DNA from: RFSX01 sp964495785
GTDB taxonomy: Bacteria > Bacteroidota > Bacteroidia > Chitinophagales > Saprospiraceae
Length of the DNA stretch: 38,223 nucleotides
NCBI GenBank assembly: GCA_964495785.1
Contig: CAZBXL010000035.1
Span: forward strand, 1 to 38,223
Direction of reading: 5' to 3'
The notes beneath the pieces are model-generated. The model made no database searches. It saw nothing but the letters and a program-made list of their open reading frames with translations, and was not told where the DNA came from. Below are positions 8,113 through 15,571 of this stretch, one piece after another (positions within the stretch are counted from its first letter, which is position 1; each line of letters starts with the position of its first letter). The position numbers and the translations under genes are program-made.

Positions 8113-8634
8113 TTATTTGTTAGCTGGTCCAAATGCGATAGCAACACCTTTCTCTAAGACGCCTTCTATCATACAGTTAGAATTACCTTCTTTTCCTATC
8201 GTTCTTAATTGATCAGAATTAACTCCCTGCTCAAGGAAATATGCCTTCACCATATTAGCCCTCGCGAGACCCAAATTTTCATAACTCGTACCATTGGTTT
8301 CATTTGGTAAGTGGTATCCTTTAATCTGCATAAGGATATTAGGATTTTCTCCAAGATGCGATACGATCGTACCAAGCGTCACATTAAATTCGTCTCCTAC
8401 TGCTAAAAAAGAATCAGCTGAGTCTTCAAATCTAAAATTCTCGTCTGATACCAAGTCTAAACTCGTAGAGGCATCTCTAAATATTAAGGTTGAATTACAA
8501 TCTCCATCACCTCCAGCTACGCCTGCTACACCAGCTATCTCAGCAGGTCCACTATTGTTGCATATGTACTTGTTACAAATAAAGTAACCTATAAAAAGCC
8601 AAAGAAATAATAAGATTAAATAAAGTGTTCTCAT
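8113..8634 (-). CDS. OmpA-like C-terminal domain protein with N-terminal membrane anchor
   Basis: This is a 173-residue protein. An N-terminal hydrophobic helix (about 4-20) could be an uncleaved anchor or signal. A short Gly/Ala-rich linker (EIAGVAGVAGGDGD) leads into a compact OmpA-like fold: FRFEDSADSFLAVGDEF, VSHLGENPNILMQIKGYHLPNET, then YENLGLARANMVKAYFLEQGVNSDQLRTIGKEG. The last block carries the LGLxRAxxVKxYFLxxG pattern typical of OmpA/MotB peptidoglycan-binding domains. The usual Asp and Arg that bind diaminopimelate are only partly recognisable, so binding is not assured. It is the upstream gene of a unit with the VIKE-repeat protein; together they suggest an envelope-anchored structure. 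Confidence 0.75.
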   Translation of the reverse strand: MRTLYLILLFLWLFIGYFICNKYICNNSGPAEIAGVAGVAGGDGDCNSTLIFRDASTSLDLVSDENFRFEDSADSFLAVGDEFNVTLGTIVSHLGENPNILMQIKGYHLPNETNGTSYENLGLARANMVKAYFLEQGVNSDQLRTIGKEGNSNCMIEGVLEKGVAIAFGPANK

Positions 8635-8942
8635 CAGAATTAATTATGATTTTGAATATTTGTAATCGACAGTGTGACATACTTTTCTACAAATCAACAA
8701 ATCAAGATTAACTGATCGATAAAATAATTTATTGGCATAAATATCTTAACTTCAGAATCACACACTTGATGATAAATATCATCAGTGGATAGGAATGAAA
8801 AAGTGTATTAAAGTATATTACAGTGCAGATCATATTATGATCTACAAATACAGAAGTGTCAATATTCGTACCATAAAATCATAAATGTTAAAAAATAATA
8901 ATGTATAACTATCATATTAATAGACTATTACAATATAAAACT
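8635..8942. promoter_or_regulatory. 308-bp divergent intergenic region with two perfect palindromes
   Basis: This AT-rich spacer separates the OmpA-like gene (minus) from the second M28 gene (plus). It contains TGATGATA-AA-TATCATCA at 8767-8784 and AGATCAT-ATT-ATGATCT at 8827-8843. These look like dimeric regulator sites or small hairpins; no regulator is identifiable. I saw no gene and no TAnnTTTG element here. Confidence 0.4.
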
Positions 8943-10304
8943 ATGAGATACATTACCTTAATCTTTACTTTGGCTATGAGCATGTCTGCTTATACACAAG
9001 CTCCTTCTCCTCAGCAATATGACTCCAGAATATCCAATATCATAGAGAATATATCAGCTGAGAGAATAGAAAGTGACATTAATAAATTGGTGTCATTCGG
9101 GACAAGACATACCCTATCTGACACCCTATCTGAGACAAGAGGCATCGGTGCTGCAAGAAGATGGATAAAATCAGAATTTGATAATATTTCAAACGATTGT
9201 AATCAATGTCTCGAAGTAAGTTATCACAAAGGCATGGTCAAAGCTGGAGAATCAAGAAGGATACCAGATGACACATGGATCGTGAATGTCATGGCTATAA
9301 AAAGAGGTACACTCTACCCTAATAAATATATAATTATGTCAGGGGATATAGACTCACGAGTATCTGACCCCTTAGATGGGCTATCTGATTCCCCAGGAGC
9401 TAATGATAATGCTTCTGGTATGGCTGGTGTTATAGAAGCTGCAAGAGTATTATCGCAATTTGATTTTCCCATAAGTATTTTATTTGTAGGGTTATCTGGT
9501 GAGGAGCAGGGACTCTTCGGTGGTAAGTTTCTTGCAGCAGACGCCAAGGCGCAAAACTGGGATATTCTCGGAGTCCTCAATAATGATATGATAGGAAACA
9601 TACACGGTATAGATGGTGTCATAGACAACACGACATTCAGAGTATTCTCAGAACCTATTCCCCCTCAACCTGACGAAAGAGAATTAATATGGAACAGATT
9701 CTACGGAGGAGAAGTAGATGGCCCCTCTCGTCAGTTAGCACGATATGTCGACGCTATCACAGATAAATATATGACCAACCTTGATGCAGTTATGATATAT
9801 CGTCTTGATAGATTTGGTAGAGGAGGACATCATCGTCCATTCAATGACGAAGGATTTCCTGGTGTAAGAATAATGGAGACGCATGAGAATTATGATATGC
9901 AACATCAAGATATAAGAGTAGAAGATGGTATATCCTACGGCGATGTCATAGAAGGTGTAGACTTTGATTATGCGTCGAAATTAACAGCTGTCAACGCAAT
10001 TACTCTCGCAAGTATAGCATGGGCTCCTATCCCACCCGAGTTGGTTATGATTGGTGGGGCCGTCAAGCCCTCGACTCGATTAAAGTGGGATCCAGTAGAT
10101 GATCCTAATCTCATGGGCTATAAAGTCTACTGGAGAAACACTACTTCTCCTCAATGGGAATACGAACGCTGGGTAGGTCTTGACACAGATGTTACGCTAA
10201 AAAATGTCGTCATCGACAACTACCTTTTTGGTGTATCATCAGTCAATAAAAATGGGAATGAAAGTGTGGTGGTCTATCCTAAGACATTGATTCCCAGACG
10301 GTAG
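8943..10304 (+). CDS. Secreted M28 family peptidase with C-terminal fibronectin type III domain
   Basis: I chose the ATG at 8943 because it begins a normal signal peptide (MRYITLIFTLAMSMSAYTQA); an in-frame ATG 14 codons upstream would bury it. That gives 453 residues. The M28 core has GANDNASG (Asp155), SGEEQGLFGG (Glu187-Glu188), NNDMIG (Asp215) and ENYDMQHQD (His321). The first zinc-ligand motif, normally GHYDS, reads SGDIDSR, so the usual His is Asp135. Residues about 365-450 form an FN3-like module (TRLKWDPVDDPNLMGYKVYW). The protein is probably exported to the periplasm or beyond and acts on peptide N-termini if the metal site still works. It is monocistronic by spacing. Confidence 0.88.
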   Translation: MRYITLIFTLAMSMSAYTQAPSPQQYDSRISNIIENISAERIESDINKLVSFGTRHTLSDTLSETRGIGAARRWIKSEFDNISNDCNQCLEVSYHKGMVKAGESRRIPDDTWIVNVMAIKRGTLYPNKYIIMSGDIDSRVSDPLDGLSDSPGANDNASGMAGVIEAARVLSQFDFPISILFVGLSGEEQGLFGGKFLAADAKAQNWDILGVLNNDMIGNIHGIDGVIDNTTFRVFSEPIPPQPDERELIWNRFYGGEVDGPSRQLARYVDAITDKYMTNLDAVMIYRLDRFGRGGHHRPFNDEGFPGVRIMETHENYDMQHQDIRVEDGISYGDVIEGVDFDYASKLTAVNAITLASIAWAPIPPELVMIGGAVKPSTRLKWDPVDDPNLMGYKVYWRNTTSPQWEYERWVGLDTDVTLKNVVIDNYLFGVSSVNKNGNESVVVYPKTLIPRR

Positions 10305-10360
10305 AGAGAGGATTTTTCGTAAGTCTATCTGACATACAAAATTGCTCCAAGCTCAATAAT

Positions 10361-10401
10361 TTGACTTATACGTAAATAATAATTATATTTATACGTAAAT
10401 A
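10361..10401 (+). promoter_or_regulatory. Promoter and operator-like direct repeats of the toxin-antitoxin operon
   Basis: TTATACGTAAATA occurs twice, at 10366-10378 and 10389-10401, a 23-bp period that puts both copies on nearly the same helix face; each holds a TACGTA palindrome. TTG at 10361-10363 and TATATTTA at 10384-10391, 20 bp apart, resemble the Bacteroidota -33 TTG and -7 TAnnTTTG elements with one mismatch. The first repeat lies in the spacer and the second overlaps the -7 box. This fits repression of the operon by its own antitoxin, which is inference. Confidence 0.55.
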
Positions 10402-10407
10402 CATGCG

Positions 10408-10659
10408 ATGGATAAAAAACTTACATTAAGCCTAAATCAAACCGTGATTGAAAAGGCTAAAAACTATGCTAAAAAAAATAAAACTAGTTTATCAAAAATG
10501 ATAGAGTCTTATTTTGATTCATTAACGAATAATGAATTTGATGAAAATGAGACACCAATAAGTCCACTAGTAGAAAGTCTTTGTGGAGTGATAGAGTTGC
10601 CTGAAGGTTTTGACTACAAAAAAGCTAAGGCAAAATACCTCTTAGAAAAATATAAATGA
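10408..10659 (+). CDS. DUF6364-type antitoxin
   Basis: This is an 83-residue basic protein with the ribbon-helix-helix-like start MDKKLTLSLNQTVIEKAKNY followed by AKKNKTSLSKMIESYF, the pattern of DUF6364 antitoxins. The C-terminal half (SPLVESLCGVIELPEGFDYKKAK) is the kind of tail that wraps the toxin. Its stop overlaps the toxin start by 4 bp (ATGA at 10656-10659), so translation is coupled. It would bind DNA upstream of its own gene and neutralise the PIN toxin. Confidence 0.85.
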   Translation: MDKKLTLSLNQTVIEKAKNYAKKNKTSLSKMIESYFDSLTNNEFDENETPISPLVESLCGVIELPEGFDYKKAKAKYLLEKYK

Positions 10660-11081
10660 ATAAACTTCTCATAGACACAAACGTGATTATAGATTTGCTT
10701 GCGAAGCGTAAGGATTTTTATATTGATAGTTTGAAATTATTCTCATTAGCAGACAGGAAAGAAATAGAATTGATTGTGTCAACTCTTAGTATTGCCAATT
10801 CGTACTACATACTCAACGATGTAATGAAACTAAAGAATGCAAGAACAATTATTAGAAAATTTAAAGTTCTTGTAAATCCTTATTCCCTAAATGATAAAAT
10901 TATAGAGCTGGCTCTTAATGATGAAAACTTCAAAGATTTTGAAGATGGTATACAATACTATACTGCACTAGAATCTGATTGTAAAGTCATTGTAACACGA
11001 AACATCAAGGATTTCAAGAAATCAAGTTTACCAATTCTCAGGCCAAATGAATACCTCTCAAAAGTGACACAGAATAGGTAA
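10656..11081 (+). CDS. PIN-domain ribonuclease toxin (VapC-like, PIN_3 type)
   Basis: The 141 residues form a PIN domain. Asp7 and Asn9 lie in LLIDTNVIIDLL, Asp94 and Asp97 in KDFEDGIQYYTALES, and the C-terminal VIVTRNIKDF supplies the last acidic residue. The central STLSIANSYYIL takes the place of the S-x-T-x-x-E strand seen in many VapC proteins. PIN toxins cleave RNA, often tRNA or rRNA, using a Mg2+ site. The 4-bp overlap with the upstream antitoxin and the shared promoter show a type II toxin-antitoxin pair. All residues expected of an active enzyme appear present except for the variable Glu strand. Confidence 0.87.
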   Translation: MNKLLIDTNVIIDLLAKRKDFYIDSLKLFSLADRKEIELIVSTLSIANSYYILNDVMKLKNARTIIRKFKVLVNPYSLNDKIIELALNDENFKDFEDGIQYYTALESDCKVIVTRNIKDFKKSSLPILRPNEYLSKVTQNR

Positions 11082-11194
11082 AGTACATTTCACACCGAAA
11101 GCTTTGACATAAAAAGTCCCAATTGACAACTTACTGATATTGTGTCTCCCCTATCGTAAAAAAATTTACATAATATACAGTAGCCCAAAATCTA

Positions 11195-14100
11195 TTACTC
11201 ATACTCATAAGTCTGTAAAGCGTCATCATTATTAGCTATCACAAGTAGATTCTTGCTTTTTCCTTTCAGTAGTGCCACGGATCTGACATCTTTATCTGCT
11301 GATATTCCTGTTCTATCTGTGGATTGTATATCAAATTTTCTATCAGTATCCATAGTCATGAGATAGCCCTTACCTCCATCACTTCTTGTCGTCTCTACTT
11401 CTCGCTGATACATATTACCTGCAACGAATACATCAGTCTTACCATCACTATTAAAATCATCAACTGCTATACCATAAATAGGAGCTATTTGAGCTCTATT
11501 AGGCATAGGTATTTGGGTAAAAGAAGAACCATTATTTTGAAAAACTGAATTCTCAAAAGTCTGTACTGATAGAACTAAAGTCGTCTCAGAGATATGATCT
11601 TCTAATACTTTGTCTATTGTCGCTAATCCAAAATCGTTATAGGTTTCAAATTTCTTACTGACGAAAGGCATCTGCTGTGAAGAGCATTGCTTACCCCTCA
11701 CTGGATAACATTGTCCATTTTCATAATATCCAAGATAGACATCATTGGTGCCGTTATCATCAAAATCATCTACATACATTTTAAATGGTTCATCCTCAGT
11801 TGCCTTGTACTTGATATTTAATCCGAGATTACCAGCAACGATATCTTGATCACCATCACCATCTACGTCCGCAACTTCTATCGTATTCCACCATCCATTC
11901 ATCTTTGGAAGTTTCATCTGATCGGTGACATCGGTTATGCCTTCAGGACTGTATTGTAATACCATGATATGCATCCACTCTCCAGCTACTACAAGTTCTT
12001 TTGTTCCATCTCCATTAATGTCTACATTTTTTGCGGTTGTGACCATACCTAATTCTCGAAGAAATTTAGCTTTATCTTCAGTTACATCAATAAATTTTCC
12101 GTTCCTGTTCTCAAACAAAAAACTCTTAGGCGTACGTCCATAAGCTCCAGGCACTTGCCTACCTCCTACAAACAAATCAAGATCGCCATCTCCATCATAA
12201 TCTAAGTCGCATACTGCAGCGGTACTTACAGTTATAGCAGGGAGAGCATTAACGTATCGGAAGCCACCGTCACCATCATTAATGTATAATCTGTCTTTGT
12301 ATTTTTTACTATTATTCGGAAAGTCATTCCCTCCACTTGCGACATATAAATCTAAATCACCATCTCCATCACTATCAAAAAATAGTGCTCCTCCATCTTC
12401 ATATCTTGCATCTTTGGCGAATAAATCAGGAGATACTGATAACCGTGCATTTCCATTATTCATTAGAAGTTGTCCTGGAACTCCAGCAGAGCCTCCTATG
12501 TACACATCCATCTGCCCGTCATTATTTACATCCGCCGTAGCCATGATAGGTCCCAATGTAGAAGGTCTGTATGGTAATAGTATTTCTTCGGCATAATCAT
12601 CATACTCATTCTCAGTATGTACATAATTAATAGCATCAACAGATTTGAATAATCTGTTATTCTTTCTATTCATCATAGTAGGTTGTGTATTGGCTTTTTC
12701 TATCGTAAGTTCTTGATTTACAGCGACATCACTCATGGTAGTCTGAGTACCATCATTCCATTGTACTGTTATTTGATCTATGATTTCGTTCTTCCCTAAG
12801 CCGAAATGAGCAATGCACTGAGACGTAGACATATAACCTCGATAAGGTGTATACTCAGTGACCTGTTGCTCTCCATTTCCATACTTTAAGATGATCTTAG
12901 AATTAATGGCTTTACGATTGTCTTTGTCTCCTACTAATTTAATGGTGATGTAATTAAAGAGGCCATTCTCATTGGACATATTCTGATATAAGTCTGCCGG
13001 CTGTCCCATATTGTTAATGATGATATCTAAATCGCCATCGTTATCAAAATCAGCATATGCAGAACCGTGTGACCAAGTTTTATTATCTATACCCCATTTT
13101 GCATTTTGTTTTTTGAAGGTTAAGTCACCGTTATTACTGTAGACGTAGTTGGATATTTTTACACTTTTAGCTTTGTTACTTATTTCCATTGGATCTACTT
13201 GGAGTCTTTTATTGGCTGTTTGCTCAGCCTCCTTCATCTTGTCTTGAAGGAATTTCTTTCTCCAGTTCTCGTAGTCTTTGTTTCTGATATCTTTAATGAG
13301 TCCATTGGTCACAATTAGATCCTTATAACTATCATTATCAAGATCAATAAATAATGGAGACCAACTCCAGTCAGTATTAGAGACTCCTGCCATCTGAGCT
13401 ATCTCGCTGAATGATCCATCGTCATTATTAAGTTGTAGCGAGTTATACATATATTGATAATGGAATCCATTATTCGCCAGTTTAAAGAACTTTTCAGGAT
13501 TCATACTACTCATATTCGTCTTCTGCCTAAAGTTATCTTCTGCTACCATATCTACGACATAGATATCAGTATTACCGTCATTATCAATATCGGCTATATC
13601 TGCTCCCATACTAAAGTTACCAATATGCTTTAACGCATCAAGTGCTACGTCTGTAAAGGTCCCGTTACCATTGTTCTTGTATAACTTATCAGGCTCCTCA
13701 TAATCACAAGCAATGTAGATATCTGTGAGCCCATCTTTATTATAATCGAGTGCTGAAATACTAAGGGTATAATTGTAATTAGTAATGCCACTCTGTTGTG
13801 TCACATCAGAGAACTTTCCATTATCATTTCGGAATAAACGGTCAGTGTAAGCGTAATTGATTTTGTTCTTGAGAGGACGCTTTGCAGCTAAGCTATTAGG
13901 CGGCTGATTAGCTAAGTACATATCTAAGTCGCCATCATTATCATAATCCAAAAAATTAGCCGTTATAGAATAGCCAGAATCATTGAGTCCCATTTCTTTG
14001 GCTTTATCTACAAACTGACCTTTACCATTATTGATATAAAACATATTTTGTCTTCTCGCAGGCTCGTCATAAAGAAACTTGCATACATATATGTCATCAT

Positions 14101-14512
14101 ATCCATCATTATTAATATCCACAACAACGGCTCCAGTGGACCAGTTCTGTGGTCGTATACCTGCAGATCGAGTGACATCCTCAAAGGTCATATCCCCCTT
14201 GTTTCTGTATAGTCTATCCCCCTCCATATTAGAGGAGAAAAATATATCCTGGTATCCGTCATTATCATAATCCAAAATAGCTACTCCAGCTCCCTGGCTG
14301 TAACCCTCAAATGAAACAAGGTTATGAGACTGCGTCTCTGTGATATTATTACTAAAATTTATTCCTGAGCTTTGAGGAGGTATCGATTGCAATACTTTAA
14401 TAGTGGATGTGTCTTCTGGGTAAGACCTTTCTACAGCAGATTCCGTATTACATGCCGTCGCTAACAGTATGATAATCAGGACATAAGGTCCTATAAGCTT
14501 GTTATTATACAT
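11195..14512 (-). CDS. FG-GAP/VCBS repeat lipoprotein with ASPIC/UnbV domain
   Basis: This protein of 1105 residues has a signal peptide with lipobox LATAC (Cys21). It carries many FG-GAP/VCBS blades with the calcium-loop pattern D-x-D/N-x-D-G-x-x-D, for example DYDNDGYQDIF, DINNDGYDDIY, DYDNDGDLDMY, DLDNDSYKDLI, DFDNDGDLDII, DSDGDGDLDLY and DVDGDGDQDIV. In the middle (roughly residues 525-600) is an ASPIC/UnbV module, with NYITIKLVGDKDNR, STSQCIAHFGLG and ITVQWNDGTQTT. The family is common in Bacteroidota as surface proteins; function is unknown, and adhesion or SusD-linked polysaccharide use is only suggested by association elsewhere. No SusC/SusD pair is adjacent here. The gene is preceded by the TA operon on the other strand and stands alone. 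Confidence 0.93.
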   Translation of the reverse strand: MYNNKLIGPYVLIIILLATACNTESAVERSYPEDTSTIKVLQSIPPQSSGINFSNNITETQSHNLVSFEGYSQGAGVAILDYDNDGYQDIFFSSNMEGDRLYRNKGDMTFEDVTRSAGIRPQNWSTGAVVVDINNDGYDDIYVCKFLYDEPARRQNMFYINNGKGQFVDKAKEMGLNDSGYSITANFLDYDNDGDLDMYLANQPPNSLAAKRPLKNKINYAYTDRLFRNDNGKFSDVTQQSGITNYNYTLSISALDYNKDGLTDIYIACDYEEPDKLYKNNGNGTFTDVALDALKHIGNFSMGADIADIDNDGNTDIYVVDMVAEDNFRQKTNMSSMNPEKFFKLANNGFHYQYMYNSLQLNNDDGSFSEIAQMAGVSNTDWSWSPLFIDLDNDSYKDLIVTNGLIKDIRNKDYENWRKKFLQDKMKEAEQTANKRLQVDPMEISNKAKSVKISNYVYSNNGDLTFKKQNAKWGIDNKTWSHGSAYADFDNDGDLDIIINNMGQPADLYQNMSNENGLFNYITIKLVGDKDNRKAINSKIILKYGNGEQQVTEYTPYRGYMSTSQCIAHFGLGKNEIIDQITVQWNDGTQTTMSDVAVNQELTIEKANTQPTMMNRKNNRLFKSVDAINYVHTENEYDDYAEEILLPYRPSTLGPIMATADVNNDGQMDVYIGGSAGVPGQLLMNNGNARLSVSPDLFAKDARYEDGGALFFDSDGDGDLDLYVASGGNDFPNNSKKYKDRLYINDGDGGFRYVNALPAITVSTAAVCDLDYDGDGDLDLFVGGRQVPGAYGRTPKSFLFENRNGKFIDVTEDKAKFLRELGMVTTAKNVDINGDGTKELVVAGEWMHIMVLQYSPEGITDVTDQMKLPKMNGWWNTIEVADVDGDGDQDIVAGNLGLNIKYKATEDEPFKMYVDDFDDNGTNDVYLGYYENGQCYPVRGKQCSSQQMPFVSKKFETYNDFGLATIDKVLEDHISETTLVLSVQTFENSVFQNNGSSFTQIPMPNRAQIAPIYGIAVDDFNSDGKTDVFVAGNMYQREVETTRSDGGKGYLMTMDTDRKFDIQSTDRTGISADKDVRSVALLKGKSKNLLVIANNDDALQTYEYE

Positions 14513-14605
14513 CCTTGAGATTGGTTTGATTAAGATATCGAAGATATAAAAAGCTAACTATTCATAAAACAAAACTCCTTACGCATTCCTAACAATATAT
14601 ATCTC

Positions 14606-15490
14606 CTATATTGGAAATAAAACATTGAGTGATAAGGGGTCCATGGTAAACTCTAATGTATCTGTAAACTCAAAACTTTCTCCATCTACATGAAAGTAAT
14701 AAGGCCGCTGTGAGATGACCTTTACACTCTTAGCTTTTCGTACTTCTACAATAGAGCTCTTATCTATTGTCTTATTAAGCATACGCCATGAAGTGCTAAG
14801 TGTTCTAAGAATGCTTGCTTCTTTTATAAAAATAATATCAAATAGTCCATCAGATAGCTCAGCCTGAGGCGCTACTGTAAAGTTATAGCCATACATAGGG
14901 GCATTAGCTATAGCAATTGTAGTGAAGGCTCCTTCAATAGATTCTCCATCGTAAATTACCTTAAAATTTTCTGCTTTGAAACGGACCATTTCTTTTGTCA
15001 CAAGATTGACATACATTTTGAGTCCACGTTTTTTTTCATTCTCTGCCTTGTAGGCAATAAGTGCATCAAAACCAACACCTGCGAGATTAATAAAAAATAT
15101 ATCGTTTACTGTACAAGTATCAATTGCTCTTATTTCTACACTATTTAATTTTCTGACTGCCTGAGCTGTATTTCTTCCCATACCTATGTACATCGCAAAT
15201 CCATTGCCCGACCCCCCAGGTATTATACCCAAGGGTACTTGAGAGCCTCTGAGACCATTAGCGACTTCATTAACAGTACCATCGCCTCCACAGGCTACAA
15301 CAATATCGTGACCTAACTTAACAGCTTCTGATGATAATTGAGTTGCATGACCTTTTCCTTCTGTATAGCTACATTCATACTCATACATATCATGATTGAG
15401 GTTATCATGAATGATTTTCTCCTTGTTCTCTGACTGCTTGTCTCCAGAGACTGGATTGATAATAAATCTTACTTTCTTTTTCTGTTGCAT
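14606..15490 (-). CDS. Diacylglycerol kinase family lipid kinase (YegS/DgkB-like)
   Basis: The 294 residues match the DAGK catalytic fold. The N-terminal strand FIINPVSGDKQ is the start signature. VACGGDGTVNEVANGL (about 86-100) is the nucleotide-binding GGDGT motif, and PLGIIPGGSGNGFAM follows with the second glycine-rich loop. The C-terminal half has FINLAGVGFDA, PMYGYNFTVAPQAELSDGLFDIIFI and PYYFHVDGE, all typical of YegS/DgkB/BmrU proteins. It phosphorylates a lipid such as diacylglycerol at the inner membrane; the exact substrate cannot be told from sequence. A strong hairpin at 15501-15536 lies 10 bp before its ATG. It follows the haloperoxidase gene on the same strand with 81 bp between. 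Confidence 0.9.
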   Translation of the reverse strand: MQQKKKVRFIINPVSGDKQSENKEKIIHDNLNHDMYEYECSYTEGKGHATQLSSEAVKLGHDIVVACGGDGTVNEVANGLRGSQVPLGIIPGGSGNGFAMYIGMGRNTAQAVRKLNSVEIRAIDTCTVNDIFFINLAGVGFDALIAYKAENEKKRGLKMYVNLVTKEMVRFKAENFKVIYDGESIEGAFTTIAIANAPMYGYNFTVAPQAELSDGLFDIIFIKEASILRTLSTSWRMLNKTIDKSSIVEVRKAKSVKVISQRPYYFHVDGESFEFTDTLEFTMDPLSLNVLFPI

Positions 15491-15500
15491 ATTAAATCAA

Positions 15501-15536
15501 GAATTCCCTAAGTACACACTGGCACTTAGGGAATTC
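15501..15536 (-). terminator. 13-bp perfect hairpin between haloperoxidase and lipid kinase genes
   Basis: GAATTCCCTAAGT (15501-15513) pairs with ACTTAGGGAATTC (15524-15536) across a 10-nt loop. On the minus strand it follows the haloperoxidase stop by 35 bp and is followed by TTGATTTAAT and then the kinase ATG. It may terminate the upstream transcript or shape translation of the kinase mRNA. A second small hairpin, AGACAG-TT-CTGTCT, sits at 15554-15567. Confidence 0.6.
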
Positions 15537-15571
15537 AAAGGTAATAAGTCTTAAGACAGTTCTGTCTATTA

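Noticed and set aside
15554..15567. AGACAG-TT-CTGTCT as a second terminator
   Set aside because: A two-base loop and no T-tract make a stable hairpin unlikely; mentioned only with the neighbouring stem.
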